Position numbers and translations under genes: made by a program. A stretch of DNA of 9,656 nucleotides from Clostridiales bacterium (GTDB lineage: Bacteria; Bacillota; Clostridia; Oscillospirales; Oscillospiraceae). Positions 1-6,585 of the stretch are shown one piece after another (the first letter of the stretch is position 1; each line of letters begins with the position of its first letter). The notes below the pieces were generated by a model. The model did not search any database and had not been told where the DNA came from. It saw only the letters and a list, made by a program, of their open reading frames with translations. The DNA is taken from positions 1 to 9,656 of the forward strand of contig JAJQHP010000101.1 of the NCBI GenBank assembly GCA_021199695.1, written 5' to 3'.

Positions 1-1099
1 TGATACGGTGCGAAAAACCTCGGCAATGGGGTTTTACTGCGCCCTGTTTTGCAGCCTGCTCCTCTCTGCCGGCTGTACCCTGTTAAAGACTCCGCTGCTG
101 ACCGTTCTTGGGGCATCCGCTGATACCTGGGCCGCCACCTCCGACTATATGCTGTGGACCGTCACCTGTGGAGCCGCCCCCGCGATCCTCAACGTGGTTT
201 TGGCAAACATGGTCCGCTCCGAAGGGGCGGCAATGAACGCCAGCATTGGCACCATGAGCGGGTGCCTGCTGAATATCGTCCTGGACCCGGTGTTCATTTT
301 GCCCTGGGGCCTGAATATGGGCGCTGCCGGTGCGGGACTGGCCACGTTCCTGTCCAACTGCGTGGCCTGCCTGTACTTTTTCGTGCTGCTCTTTGTCCGG
401 CGGGGCAAAACCTTCGTCAGCATTTCGCCCCGGGATCTCCGATGGAACAGACAGATCTTCCTCCAGATCTGCAATGTGGGCGTTCCTGCGGCGATTCAAA
501 ACCTGCTCAACGTCACCGGCATGACGGTGCTCAACAACTTTACCGCTGTATTCGGCGCTGACGCCGTTTCCGCCATGGGCATCGCCCATAAGACCGCCAT
601 GGTGCCGATGTATGTGGCCATGGGGTTCTCTCAGGGCATCATGCCTCTGGTCAGTTACAACTATGCCAGCAAGGGCTATCGCCGGATGAAGGAGGTCATT
701 ACCTTCGCCGGTGTGGTCTCTCTGGCGCTTATGGCATTTGGCACAGCGATCTGTCTCACAGAGGGCGGCGCGATCATCGGCCTGTTTATGGAAAATGAGG
801 CGGTCGTCGCCTATGGCGGGGCCTTCCTCTCCGGGATGGCGTTGGCATTGCCCTTCCTTGACATTGATTTCCTGGCTGTGGGCGTCTTTCAGGCCTGTGG
901 AATGGGACGAAACGCGCTGGTGTTTGCGATCCTGCGCAAGGTCGTTCTGGAAATCCCCGCCCTGATCATTCTGAATATGATCTGGCCGCTCTATGGCCTG
1001 GCCTACGCCCAACTGGTTGCCGAGTTTGTGCTGGCGATCGCGGCTGTTATCATGCTGGTGCGAATTCTGCGGACGCCTGCGCCGAAGAAAGCGTCGTAA
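1..1099 (+). CDS. MATE-family multidrug/metabolite exporter, 5' end missing
   Basis: This is an inner-membrane antiporter of the MATE (NorM/DinF-like) family, which exports cationic drugs or metabolites using a sodium or proton gradient. The frame is open through the window start (first full codon at base 2), so the GTG at base 8 is internal, not the start. About 365 residues are present against roughly 450 for the family, so some 80-90 N-terminal residues lie outside the window. The visible part is a series of hydrophobic helices. It includes the family stretch with MVRSEGAA followed by an LNIVLDPVFILP helix, and the second-half motif around FSQGIMPLVSYNYASK. It ends in a short basic tail (TPAPKKAS). 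Substrate cannot be told from sequence. A strong hairpin follows the stop, so it probably ends its transcript. It lies convergent to the small minus-strand frame at 1259-1342. Confidence 0.9.
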   Translation, partial: DTVRKTSAMGFYCALFCSLLLSAGCTLLKTPLLTVLGASADTWAATSDYMLWTVTCGAAPAILNVVLANMVRSEGAAMNASIGTMSGCLLNIVLDPVFILPWGLNMGAAGAGLATFLSNCVACLYFFVLLFVRRGKTFVSISPRDLRWNRQIFLQICNVGVPAAIQNLLNVTGMTVLNNFTAVFGADAVSAMGIAHKTAMVPMYVAMGFSQGIMPLVSYNYASKGYRRMKEVITFAGVVSLALMAFGTAICLTEGGAIIGLFMENEAVVAYGGAFLSGMALALPFLDIDFLAVGVFQACGMGRNALVFAILRKVVLEIPALIILNMIWPLYGLAYAQLVAEFVLAIAAVIMLVRILRTPAPKKAS

Positions 1100-1135
1100 A
1101 GAGCGTCGGCGGCACACAGGGCATCCGATATGCAA

Positions 1136-1179
1136 AGCACCCCTCCCACGGCAATTCTCTGTGCCGGGGGAGGGGTGTT
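1136..1179. terminator. Strong GC-rich hairpin, probable bidirectional terminator
   Basis: CACCCCTCCC (1138-1147) pairs perfectly with GGGAGGGGTG (1168-1177). The stem extends inward, after one A/G mismatch, by CGGCA/TGCCG, closing an 8-base loop at 1154-1161, and outward by two weak pairs. It sits 36 bases after the MATE stop. Downstream on the plus strand the sequence is only moderately T-rich (TTGCCTGTT). On the minus strand a short TTT follows, so it could also end the minus-strand transcript that starts near 1396. Confidence 0.6.
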
Positions 1180-1201
1180 GCCTGTTATGCCGGAATCATC
1201 A

Positions 1202-1240
1202 CAGGAGGGAGATCACGCGCTCCCTCCTGCAAGCAGGAGG
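1202..1240. other. Mutually exclusive hairpins behind the small minus-strand gene
   Basis: Segment 1220-1229 (CTCCCTCCTG) is perfectly complementary to 1202-1211 (CAGGAGGGAG, 8-base loop). It also pairs, by 7 bases, with 1234-1240 (CAGGAGG) across a 4-base loop. Only one pairing can form at a time. On the minus strand the shared segment reads CAGGAGGGAG, a Shine-Dalgarno-like sequence that either pairing hides. It lies about 19 bases after the stop of the 27-codon frame. It may be part of a terminator, an attenuator or the 3' structure of a small RNA; sequence alone does not decide. Confidence 0.45.
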
Positions 1241-1258
1241 TCCGCTTCCTTTGCTGCT

Positions 1259-1342
1259 TTACATTGCGCTTGTGCCGGTGACGGCAAAGCTGGCGTAATA
1301 CTGTTCCAGGAACTCTCTGATCAATACAAAAACGTTCTTCAT
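1259..1342 (-). CDS. Small 27-residue peptide gene divergent from LysR
   Basis: I do not recognise a family for this 27-residue product. It begins MKNVFVLIREFLEQYY and ends in TGTSAM. It is rich in aliphatic and aromatic residues, has near-neutral net charge and no cysteine, and could form an amphipathic helix. Support for translation is contextual. An AAAAGGAGGT ribosome binding site (1350-1359) lies 7 bases before the ATG, and a near-consensus promoter lies about 54 bases further upstream. The frame is preceded by a LysR-type operator and followed by strong hairpins. The frame could be opened upstream to 1474, but that start would lie upstream of the predicted transcript start at about 1396, so the ATG at 1342 is preferred. 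It is the only frame on the divergent transcript, since the next gene (MATE) points the other way. It could be a signalling, regulatory or membrane-active peptide, a leader peptide, or the coding part of a dual-function RNA. Confidence 0.55.
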   Translation of the reverse strand: MKNVFVLIREFLEQYYASFAVTGTSAM

Positions 1343-1402
1343 GACAAGTACCTCCTTTTGATACAGGTCTGGGTTGGGGTGGTGGTTTCTTTTGATGTCT
1401 GT

Positions 1403-1431
1403 ATGATAGCACCTTGACAGGAGTCTGTAAA
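1403..1431 (-). promoter_or_regulatory. Promoter of the small minus-strand gene
   Basis: On the minus strand, TTTACA (1431-1426) and TATCAT (1408-1403) are separated by exactly 17 bases; each differs from consensus at one position. The predicted transcript start is near 1396. Its -35 element lies inside the spacer of the opposing LysR promoter, so the two cannot easily be occupied together. Confidence 0.6.
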
Positions 1432-1442
1432 ATACATATAAT
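1414..1442 (+). promoter_or_regulatory. Perfect-consensus promoter of the LysR-type regulator
   Basis: TTGACA (1414-1419) and TATAAT (1437-1442) are both perfect sigma-A hexamers with the optimal 17-base spacer. The predicted transcript start is near 1449, giving a leader of about 37 bases. Such a strong promoter in front of a regulator suggests it is held down, probably by autorepression from the dyad at 1455-1469. Confidence 0.75.
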
Positions 1443-1454
1443 AAACCCACAACC

Positions 1455-1469
1455 ATACCTTTTGGGTAT
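1455..1469. promoter_or_regulatory. Predicted LysR-type operator (T-N11-A dyad)
   Basis: ATACCTTTTGGGTAT is a perfect 5-base inverted repeat (ATACC/GGTAT) around 5 central bases, with T1456 and A1468 giving the T-N11-A signature of LysR-type binding sites. Its centre (1462) is about 66 bases upstream of the predicted minus-strand start (near 1396), the usual place for the recognition site of a divergently read target. It lies just downstream of the LysR gene's own start, where binding would repress it. Confidence 0.6.
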
Positions 1470-1485
1470 CGCAAGGAGGGACAGC

Positions 1486-2382
1486 ATGGAGCTTCGACAC
1501 ATTCGGTATTTTCTGGCCGTGGCGGAGGAGATGAATTTCACCAGGGCGGCGGAAAAGCTATGCATCGCCCAGCCGCCGCTGAGCCGTCAGATCAAAGACC
1601 TGGAGGAGGAGCTGGGCGTACAGCTGTTTCTCCGCAACCCCCACGCCCTCCAGCTGACCGATGAGGGGCAGGTGTTCCGGCAGTACGCCGTCCGGGTGCT
1701 GGATCTGGTGCGGCGGTCGGAGGAGGACGTCCGGGAGATGCAGACCGGGCTTCACGGGGTCGTCTACCTGGCCACGGTGGAGGGCCACGCCCCCAAGCTG
1801 TTCTCCCGGTGGATCGCCGGGTTCCAGAAGGAGAACCCCTACGTCACCTACAACCTGTGGAACGGCAACTCCGACGACGTGATCAACCGGCTGATGAAGG
1901 GGCTCTGCGAGCTGGCCATCATCATGGAGCCCCACAACGCGGAGGGGGTCTACTCTGTCCCGGTCTACAGGGAGCCGTGGATCGCCATGATCCCGGACGC
2001 CTGCCCACTGGCAAAGGAGCCGGGGGACACGGTGGACTTTCAGCGGGTCACAGACTATGACCTGATCATCCCGTCCCGGGAATCCCGGCTCCAGGAGATC
2101 ACGGACTGGGTCGCCTCCCCGGAAAAGAAGCTGAAAATCCGCTGCCGGATGTCCCATATGCTCAACGCCTATGAGCTGACCCGGCAGAACGTGGGCATCA
2201 CCCTCTATCCCGCCTCCGCCAACATCGGGACGGACGCCTCCGTATGTATCAAGCGGCTGGTGAATCCCTCTGTGACCGCCTCTTATGTCCTCATCTGGGA
2301 GAAGGGCCGCAAGCTCTCCCACGCAGCGGAGCAGTTTTTGCGGTATGTCCAGTCTCAATATGCGGGACTCTCCTTTCCCTGA
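1486..2382 (+). CDS. LysR-type transcriptional regulator
   Basis: This is a 298-residue DNA-binding regulator of the LysR family and of normal family length. Residues 1-60 form the winged helix-turn-helix, opening with the typical MELRHIRYFLAVAEEMNFT; the recognition helix is around QPPLSRQIKDLE (29-40), followed by GVQLFLR. From about residue 90 on is the periplasmic-binding-protein-like effector domain; its ligand cannot be read from sequence. The ATG at 1486 is chosen because AAGGAGGG lies 5 bases upstream and the product then starts at the conserved family N-terminus. An upstream in-frame TTG at 1414 is part of the promoter. The expected behaviour is autorepression plus control of the divergent small gene at 1259-1342. 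The MATE gene on the far side is a possible but less direct target, as it is read toward the regulator and ends in its own terminator. Confidence 0.93.
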   Translation: MELRHIRYFLAVAEEMNFTRAAEKLCIAQPPLSRQIKDLEEELGVQLFLRNPHALQLTDEGQVFRQYAVRVLDLVRRSEEDVREMQTGLHGVVYLATVEGHAPKLFSRWIAGFQKENPYVTYNLWNGNSDDVINRLMKGLCELAIIMEPHNAEGVYSVPVYREPWIAMIPDACPLAKEPGDTVDFQRVTDYDLIIPSRESRLQEITDWVASPEKKLKIRCRMSHMLNAYELTRQNVGITLYPASANIGTDASVCIKRLVNPSVTASYVLIWEKGRKLSHAAEQFLRYVQSQYAGLSFP

Positions 2383-2435
2383 GAGAGCTCCTCCCATCCG
2401 CCATGCACCGGCAAAGGTGGCGTGCACAGACGCAT

Positions 2436-2466
2436 TTCCCCGGCAGAGACGCTCTCTGCCGGGGAA
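2436..2466 (+). terminator. Hairpin terminator after the LysR gene
   Basis: TTCCCCGGCAGAGA (2436-2449) and TCTCTGCCGGGGAA (2453-2466) form a perfect 14-base stem around a 3-base loop, 54 bases after the LysR stop. No T-run follows on either strand, so intrinsic termination is probable from the stem strength but not certain. Confidence 0.55.
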
Positions 2467-2475
2467 TCGGACTGT

Positions 2476-2525
2476 CCAAAAATATGATATAATGAAGGGG
2501 ACAGGCTCCAAAGGACCTGTCCCCT
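2476..2525 (-). terminator. Terminator of the tRNA-Leu gene
   Basis: Read on the minus strand, AGGGGACAGG (2525-2516) pairs with CCTGTCCCCT (2505-2496) in a perfect 10-base stem with a 10-base loop. It is followed by a T-rich tract (TCATTATATCATATTTTT). It starts 6 bases after the tRNA 3' end, which fits an intrinsic terminator for the tRNA transcript. Confidence 0.7.
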
Positions 2526-2530
2526 GACCA

Positions 2531-2614
2531 TGCCGGTGACCGGACTCGAACCGGTACGCTGTCACCAGCGGTGGATTTTGAGTCCACTACGTCTACCAAT
2601 TCCATCACACCGGC
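2531..2614 (-). tRNA. tRNA-Leu, anticodon CAA
   Basis: This 84-base leucine tRNA reads UUG codons. On the minus strand the acceptor stem GCCGGTG (2614-2608) pairs with CACCGGC, followed by discriminator A at 2531. The D-loop contains TGGAATTGGTAGAC, typical of bacterial tRNA-Leu. The anticodon arm is GTGGA/TCCAC around CTCAAAA, giving anticodon CAA. A long variable arm CGCTG/CAGCG marks it as a class II tRNA, and the T arm is ACCGG-TTCGAGT-CCGGT. The 3' CCA is not encoded (TGG follows the discriminator), so it must be added by the CCA-adding enzyme. It is a single gene with its own promoter and terminator. Confidence 0.96.
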
Positions 2615-2635
2615 AAATCCGTTTTGACAGAGCCT

Positions 2636-2664
2636 ATTATATCCAAACCCGCAGGAAAAAGCAA
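2636..2664 (-). promoter_or_regulatory. Promoter of tRNA-Leu
   Basis: On the minus strand a perfect TATAAT (2641-2636) lies 22 bases before the tRNA 5' end. A weak TTGCTT (2664-2659) is placed 17 bases upstream. The -10 element is convincing; the -35 matches only in its first three bases. Confidence 0.55.
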
Positions 2665-2716
2665 GGGCCGGGGCCGGGGAAAATTGAAAATCGGGATAGG
2701 AATTTGCAGTGGTTTG

Positions 2717-2725
2717 TGCTAAAAT
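2717..2725 (+). promoter_or_regulatory. Extended -10 promoter of the lipoprotein/two-component operon
   Basis: TGCTAAAAT matches the extended -10 pattern (TGn followed by TAAAAT), about 36 bases before the lipoprotein ATG. The -35 region at 17-base spacing (TAGGAA) is poor, as is common for extended -10 promoters. The predicted transcript start is near 2732. It probably serves all three genes up to 6556. Confidence 0.45.
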
Positions 2726-2760
2726 ACAGGATGAATGTAGTTTTGACGGGAGGTGACGGC

Positions 2761-4206
2761 ATGAGGCGACGGGTCAGACTGGCGGCGCTGCTGTCTGCGA
2801 TCATGGTGCTGCTGTCGGGGTGCAGCCTGAAATCCGGGGACGAGCTGTACGCCCTTCCCAAGATGTCCTCGGAGTATGAGAGTCTCCAGCAGGCCATCCA
2901 GTCCCTGCTGGACAGCGGTCTGGAGTACGCCGCCCCCCTCTCCGGCTCCAACACCCAGGCGGTCCAGGACGTGGACCTGGACGGAGACGGGGTCAGCGAG
3001 GTGGTGGCCTTTCTCCGGGACACGGAGGAATCCACCCTGATGGTCTATCTCTTCCGGCAGAATGACGAGGGCGAATACGAGATCATGACCACCATCAGCG
3101 GCCAGGGCAGCGCGGTCAATTCAGTGGTCTACTCCCAGCTGGACGGGGAGGAAAACATGGAGATCGTCATTACCTGGCAGGTGTCCACCGGCGTCTATGC
3201 GCTGTCCGCCTACAGCGTCTGGTCGGGTGGCAATCTGGAGCTGATGGCCGCCCAGAGCTATACCCGCTACAGTCTGACCGACCTGAACGGGGACGGCACG
3301 GACGAGCTGCTGCTTCTCTACCTGGACACCTCGGACACCAGTCTGAACCGGGCGGAATACTATACCTACTCAGACGGCGGCCTGACCCTGACGGGGACGG
3401 CCCGGCTCTCCTATGACCTGGCCAGCATCGACCGGATCCGCAGCGCGGACCTGTACGGCGGGGAGAGCGCCCTGTATGTGACCGGCTATGTGGTGGATTC
3501 GGAGACCGGAGCCGCCAGCTCCACCATCCAGCTCACCGACATCCTGGCCCTGCGCAACGGGGAGCTGGTCAACATCACCCTGGACGAGAGCGGCAGCACC
3601 AGCGCCACCACCCGCCGCCGGACCTATGTGGCGGACCAGGACCTGAACAACGACGGCGTCTGGGAGATCCCCACCCTGTCCAGCATCTACGAGCGGCTGG
3701 ACGACGGCTCAGTCACCGTCTCGGAGAACTTCTACCTGGTGTCCTGGGTGCAATATGATCTCAGCGGCGAGTCCCATGTGATTTGCAGCACCTATTACAA
3801 CAGCAGCGACGGCTGGTATCTGGTCCTTCCGGAGGGCTGGAGCGGGAACATCGCCCTGAGACGAAGCGACTACAGCGTGGGCGAGACGGTGGAGCGGAGC
3901 ATCCAGTTTTACGCCCTGACCAAAGTCGATGAGGAGGCAGGGCTGTGGCTCCAGGAGGACGAGAGCACGGGGATCTCCGTTTTGAACAACGTGGACGCAG
4001 AGCTGTTTATGACCATCTACAAAAACACCGGGGACGACCGGGAGAAGCGGTCCGTGCTGGGAGACCGGGTGCTTCTGGACACCGGCAGCGAGGACGCGGT
4101 CTACTCGGTGGAGCTTTATGAGACAGAGAGCGGTTTTTGCGACTGGACGGCGGAGGATGTGCTGGAGCAGCTCCACATTATCACCACCGACTGGTCCGGG
4201 GACTGA
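2761..4206 (+). CDS. Secreted lipoprotein with FG-GAP/VCBS-like acidic repeats
   Basis: This is a predicted lipoprotein of 481 residues, anchored on the outer face of the membrane; its function is unknown. The N-terminus is a basic MRRRVR stretch, a hydrophobic core and the lipobox LLSGC, with Cys21 as the lipidated residue. Four short acidic motifs recur: DVDLDGDG (from D70), LDGEEN (about 128), DLNGDGTDE (from D174) and DLNNDG (from D294). The DxDxDG-type ones resemble calcium-binding loops of FG-GAP/VCBS propeller repeats, so a beta-propeller-like fold is likely for the middle of the protein. The ATG at 2761 is chosen because GGGAGGTGA (2748-2756) precedes it and the signal peptide then sits at the very start. 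The stop is 23 bases before the response regulator start, so the genes are probably co-transcribed. It may act as an accessory sensor for the kinase, but this is inferred only from position. Confidence 0.85.
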   Translation: MRRRVRLAALLSAIMVLLSGCSLKSGDELYALPKMSSEYESLQQAIQSLLDSGLEYAAPLSGSNTQAVQDVDLDGDGVSEVVAFLRDTEESTLMVYLFRQNDEGEYEIMTTISGQGSAVNSVVYSQLDGEENMEIVITWQVSTGVYALSAYSVWSGGNLELMAAQSYTRYSLTDLNGDGTDELLLLYLDTSDTSLNRAEYYTYSDGGLTLTGTARLSYDLASIDRIRSADLYGGESALYVTGYVVDSETGAASSTIQLTDILALRNGELVNITLDESGSTSATTRRRTYVADQDLNNDGVWEIPTLSSIYERLDDGSVTVSENFYLVSWVQYDLSGESHVICSTYYNSSDGWYLVLPEGWSGNIALRRSDYSVGETVERSIQFYALTKVDEEAGLWLQEDESTGISVLNNVDAELFMTIYKNTGDDREKRSVLGDRVLLDTGSEDAVYSVELYETESGFCDWTAEDVLEQLHIITTDWSGD

Positions 4207-4229
4207 CGCTTTTTCACAGGAGGTGCAGT

Positions 4230-4916
4230 ATGAGAAAGGTACTGGTACTGGAGGACGAGGACAATATCCGCAGCTTTGTGGTCATCAATCTGAAACGGGC
4301 GGGCTACGACACCCTGGAGGCCTCCAGCGGCGAGGAGGCCCTGGAGGTGGTCAAGCGGAACCCGGACATCCGGGTGGCTCTGCTGGACGTGATGCTTCCG
4401 GGCATGGACGGGTTTGAGGTCTGCCGCCGTCTCCGGGCGGACAACGGGAAGATCGGCATTATTATGCTCACCGCCCGTACCCAGGAGATGGACAAGGTCA
4501 CCGGCCTCATGACCGGGGCGGACGACTATGTGACCAAGCCATTCTCCCCGGCGGAGCTCACCGCCCGGGTGGACGCCCTCTACCGCCGCACCGGGGGCGA
4601 GCTGCCGGTGGACGACGGCATCATTCGGCAGGACCCCTTCCAGCTCAACACCCGGAACCGGACGCTGGAGAAAAACGGCCAGCGCATCAAGCTGACCCAG
4701 GTGGAATACACCGTCATGAAGCTGCTCATGGAAAACCCCGGCAAGGCCCTTTCCCGGGACGAGATCCTGGAGACGGTCTGGGGCAACGACTACTTTGGCG
4801 ACGTGAAGATCGTGGACGTGAACATCCGCCGCCTCCGGCTGAAGGTGGAGGACGACCCCACCAATCCCACCTATATCACCACGGTCTGGGGCTACGGCTA
4901 TAAGTGGGGCTTCTGA
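4230..4916 (+). CDS. OmpR/PhoB-family response regulator
   Basis: This 228-residue cytoplasmic transcription factor is phosphorylated by a partner histidine kinase. Residues 1-120 form the receiver: the acidic pocket E8-D9, phospho-acceptor D53 (in LLDVMLPGMDG), T81 (MLTART) and K103 (VTKPF) are all present, so it should be fully active. Residues from about 128 to the end form the winged-helix DNA-binding domain, with KLTQVEYTVMKLLMENPGK, then a recognition-helix region VDVNIRRLRLK and the C-terminal ITTVWGYGYKW hairpin typical of the family. The start at 4230 is supported by AGGAGGTG (4218-4225); an in-frame upstream extension into the lipoprotein gene would add unrelated sequence. The stop overlaps the kinase start, so the two are translationally coupled. 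The target genes are unknown; autoregulation of this operon is likely but no binding repeat was recognised. Confidence 0.95.
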   Translation: MRKVLVLEDEDNIRSFVVINLKRAGYDTLEASSGEEALEVVKRNPDIRVALLDVMLPGMDGFEVCRRLRADNGKIGIIMLTARTQEMDKVTGLMTGADDYVTKPFSPAELTARVDALYRRTGGELPVDDGIIRQDPFQLNTRNRTLEKNGQRIKLTQVEYTVMKLLMENPGKALSRDEILETVWGNDYFGDVKIVDVNIRRLRLKVEDDPTNPTYITTVWGYGYKWGF

Positions 4917-6556
4917 TGCCAAAGGAGGACAACAAGCCGAAGAGATTCCCCTGGTCCAGAGGGCCGAAGGAGGAGAACGCCTCCGCCGCCGGGACGGAGC
5001 AGCCGGAGAAGGGAAAATGGCAGCTAAAGGATCTGATTCCCTCCGCCAGGCTGTTCCAGAGGGGCATCCGCCGCCGGTGGATGGTCAACAGCGTGGGCGT
5101 GGTGCTCAGCTTTGTGGTGATGGCCGTTATCGCCGCCTCGGTGGGCCTGAGCAGCTATTACTACAGCTCCATGCGCACCGGCATGGAGGCCCGGGTCAGG
5201 GAGGCCTGCGACTTCTTCTCCAGCTACGCCTCCACCGAGGACGAATACCTGGAGATGGCCAACTACTATATCACCGGCTTTGACGACCGGGACCGGCTGG
5301 AGCTCCAGTTCATCGACACGGACGAGCAGCGCATTATCCTCTCGTCCCTCTCCACCTACGGCCTGAGCACCCAGGGCAACGCCATGACCGAGGACGTGAC
5401 CCAGGCGGTGGAGACCCAGGAGATCGGCTACTGGGTGGGACGGGACGCCAGCACCGGGGAGCGCATTATGGCGGTCTCCGCCCCCATCGTCAACAACGGA
5501 GAGGTCAAGGGGGTCATGCGTCTGGTGACCTCCCTCTCGGTGGTGGACGGGCAGATCATCGGCATCGTCCTGGTAGTCATGCTGGTGGGACTGCTGCTGG
5601 TGGTCATGATGTACGCCATCAGCATCTACTTCATCAAGTCCATTGTGGACCCCATCGCAGACATCACCGAGACGGCCAACCGCATCGCCTCGGGGAGCTA
5701 CGGCGTCCAGATCGAAAAGCAGAACGACGACGAGATCGGTGATCTGTCCGACGCCATCAACGATATGTCCCTCAAGATCAGCCAGAACGAGAAAATGCGC
5801 AGCGAGTTCATCTCCTCCGTCTCCCACGAGCTGCGGACCCCTCTGACCGCCATCAACGGCTGGGGGGAGACCCTCCTCTCCGGGGAGATCACCGACCAGC
5901 GGGAGTACCGGAAGGGCCTGGGTATCATCGTCAGTGAGGGGACCCGGCTGAGCCAGATGGTGGAGGAGCTGCTGGACTTCTCCCGGATGGAGGACGGCCG
6001 GTTCACCCTGAGCATGGAGCCGGTGGACATCAAGGCGGAGTTCGAGGACGCCGTGTTCACCTACAGCCAGATCTTCCAGAAGCAGGGCATTACCCTCCAC
6101 CACAACGACTGCGAGGAGGAGTTCGACCCCATCTCCGGCGACCCCCAGCGGCTGCGGCAGGTGTTCTGCAATCTGCTGGACAACGCCGCCAAGCACGGCG
6201 GCTCCGGCGGCGTCATCCAGACCGCCATCGCCCGGCTGGAGGACACCGTCTGTATCGCCATCCGGGACTACGGCCCGGGCATCCCGGAGGACGAGCTGCC
6301 CTTTGTCAAAAAGAAATTCTACAAGGGCTCCTCCAAGGCCCGGGGCAACGGCATCGGTCTGGCGGTGTGCGATGAGATCGTCACCCGCCATGGGGGCGTG
6401 CTGGACATCTCCAACGCGCCCGGGGGCGGCTGCCTGGTGCGGATTCTCCTGCCGCTGTCCGTCTCGTCCCCCGGCAAGACCACAGGGACCACCGGGGCGC
6501 TGCCCCTGGAGGACATTCGGGCGGAGATGACCCAGCAGCAGCCACAGGGGGAGTAA
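4916..6556 (+). CDS. Membrane sensor histidine kinase, partner of the preceding regulator
   Basis: This 546-residue sensor kinase has a charged cytoplasmic N-terminus (1-54), TM1 (about 58-80), an extracytoplasmic domain of about 130 residues and TM2 (about 214-240). A HAMP linker follows TM2 (around VDPIADITETANRIASGSY). The HisKA domain has phospho-acceptor H304 in SVSHELRTPLTAI. The HATPase_c domain has an N box (N419 and N423, CNLLDNAAKH), G1 (DYGPGIP from D451) and G2 (GNGIGLAV from G477). All catalytic motifs are intact. The outer domain has a Cache/PAS-like look (QFIDTDEQRIILSS, then GERIMAVSAPIVNNGEVKG), as in kinases of the PhoR/WalK type. The ATG at 4916 overlaps the regulator's TGA (TGATG), so it is probably read by translational coupling; no good ribosome binding site precedes it. 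A GTG at 4904 is a possible but less likely start. A polar tail of about 30 residues follows the ATPase domain. Confidence 0.95.
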   Translation: MPKEDNKPKRFPWSRGPKEENASAAGTEQPEKGKWQLKDLIPSARLFQRGIRRRWMVNSVGVVLSFVVMAVIAASVGLSSYYYSSMRTGMEARVREACDFFSSYASTEDEYLEMANYYITGFDDRDRLELQFIDTDEQRIILSSLSTYGLSTQGNAMTEDVTQAVETQEIGYWVGRDASTGERIMAVSAPIVNNGEVKGVMRLVTSLSVVDGQIIGIVLVVMLVGLLLVVMMYAISIYFIKSIVDPIADITETANRIASGSYGVQIEKQNDDEIGDLSDAINDMSLKISQNEKMRSEFISSVSHELRTPLTAINGWGETLLSGEITDQREYRKGLGIIVSEGTRLSQMVEELLDFSRMEDGRFTLSMEPVDIKAEFEDAVFTYSQIFQKQGITLHHNDCEEEFDPISGDPQRLRQVFCNLLDNAAKHGGSGGVIQTAIARLEDTVCIAIRDYGPGIPEDELPFVKKKFYKGSSKARGNGIGLAVCDEIVTRHGGVLDISNAPGGGCLVRILLPLSVSSPGKTTGTTGALPLEDIRAEMTQQQPQGE

Positions 6557-6563
6557 AACACCG

Positions 6564-6577
6564 CGAACAAATGTTCC
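6564..6577. promoter_or_regulatory. LexA (SOS) box 1, perfect Gram-positive consensus
   Basis: CGAACAAATGTTCC matches the Bacillus subtilis LexA/DinR consensus CGAACRNRYGTTYC at every position. It lies just upstream of the -35 element of the DUF1385 promoter. A match to all 14 positions is expected about once in four million random positions, so chance occurrence in a 96-base gap in front of a unit containing recA is very unlikely. Confidence 0.85.
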
Positions 6578-6585
6578 AAAAAGGC

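Noticed and set aside
83..1135. 350-codon minus-strand frame opposite the MATE gene
   Set aside because: It is antisense to a recognisable transporter, has low-complexity Arg/His/Gln composition, and lacks a convincing ribosome binding site or domain.
1343..1474. Longer 71-codon version of the small minus-strand frame
   Set aside because: It would start upstream of the predicted promoter and transcript start, while AAAAGGAGGT is placed correctly for the inner ATG at 1342.
1414..1485. TTG start 24 codons upstream for LysR
   Set aside because: The TTG is the -35 hexamer of the promoter, and the extra residues precede the conserved LysR N-terminus.
1558..2565. 335-codon minus-strand frame opposite LysR
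   Set aside because: It is antisense to the LysR gene and reaches into the tRNA gene; its composition is typical of a reverse-strand shadow.
2530..2760. In-frame N-terminal extension of the lipoprotein
   Set aside because: It would cover the tRNA-Leu gene and its promoter and would bury the signal peptide and lipobox in the interior; the ATG at 2761 has a proper ribosome binding site.
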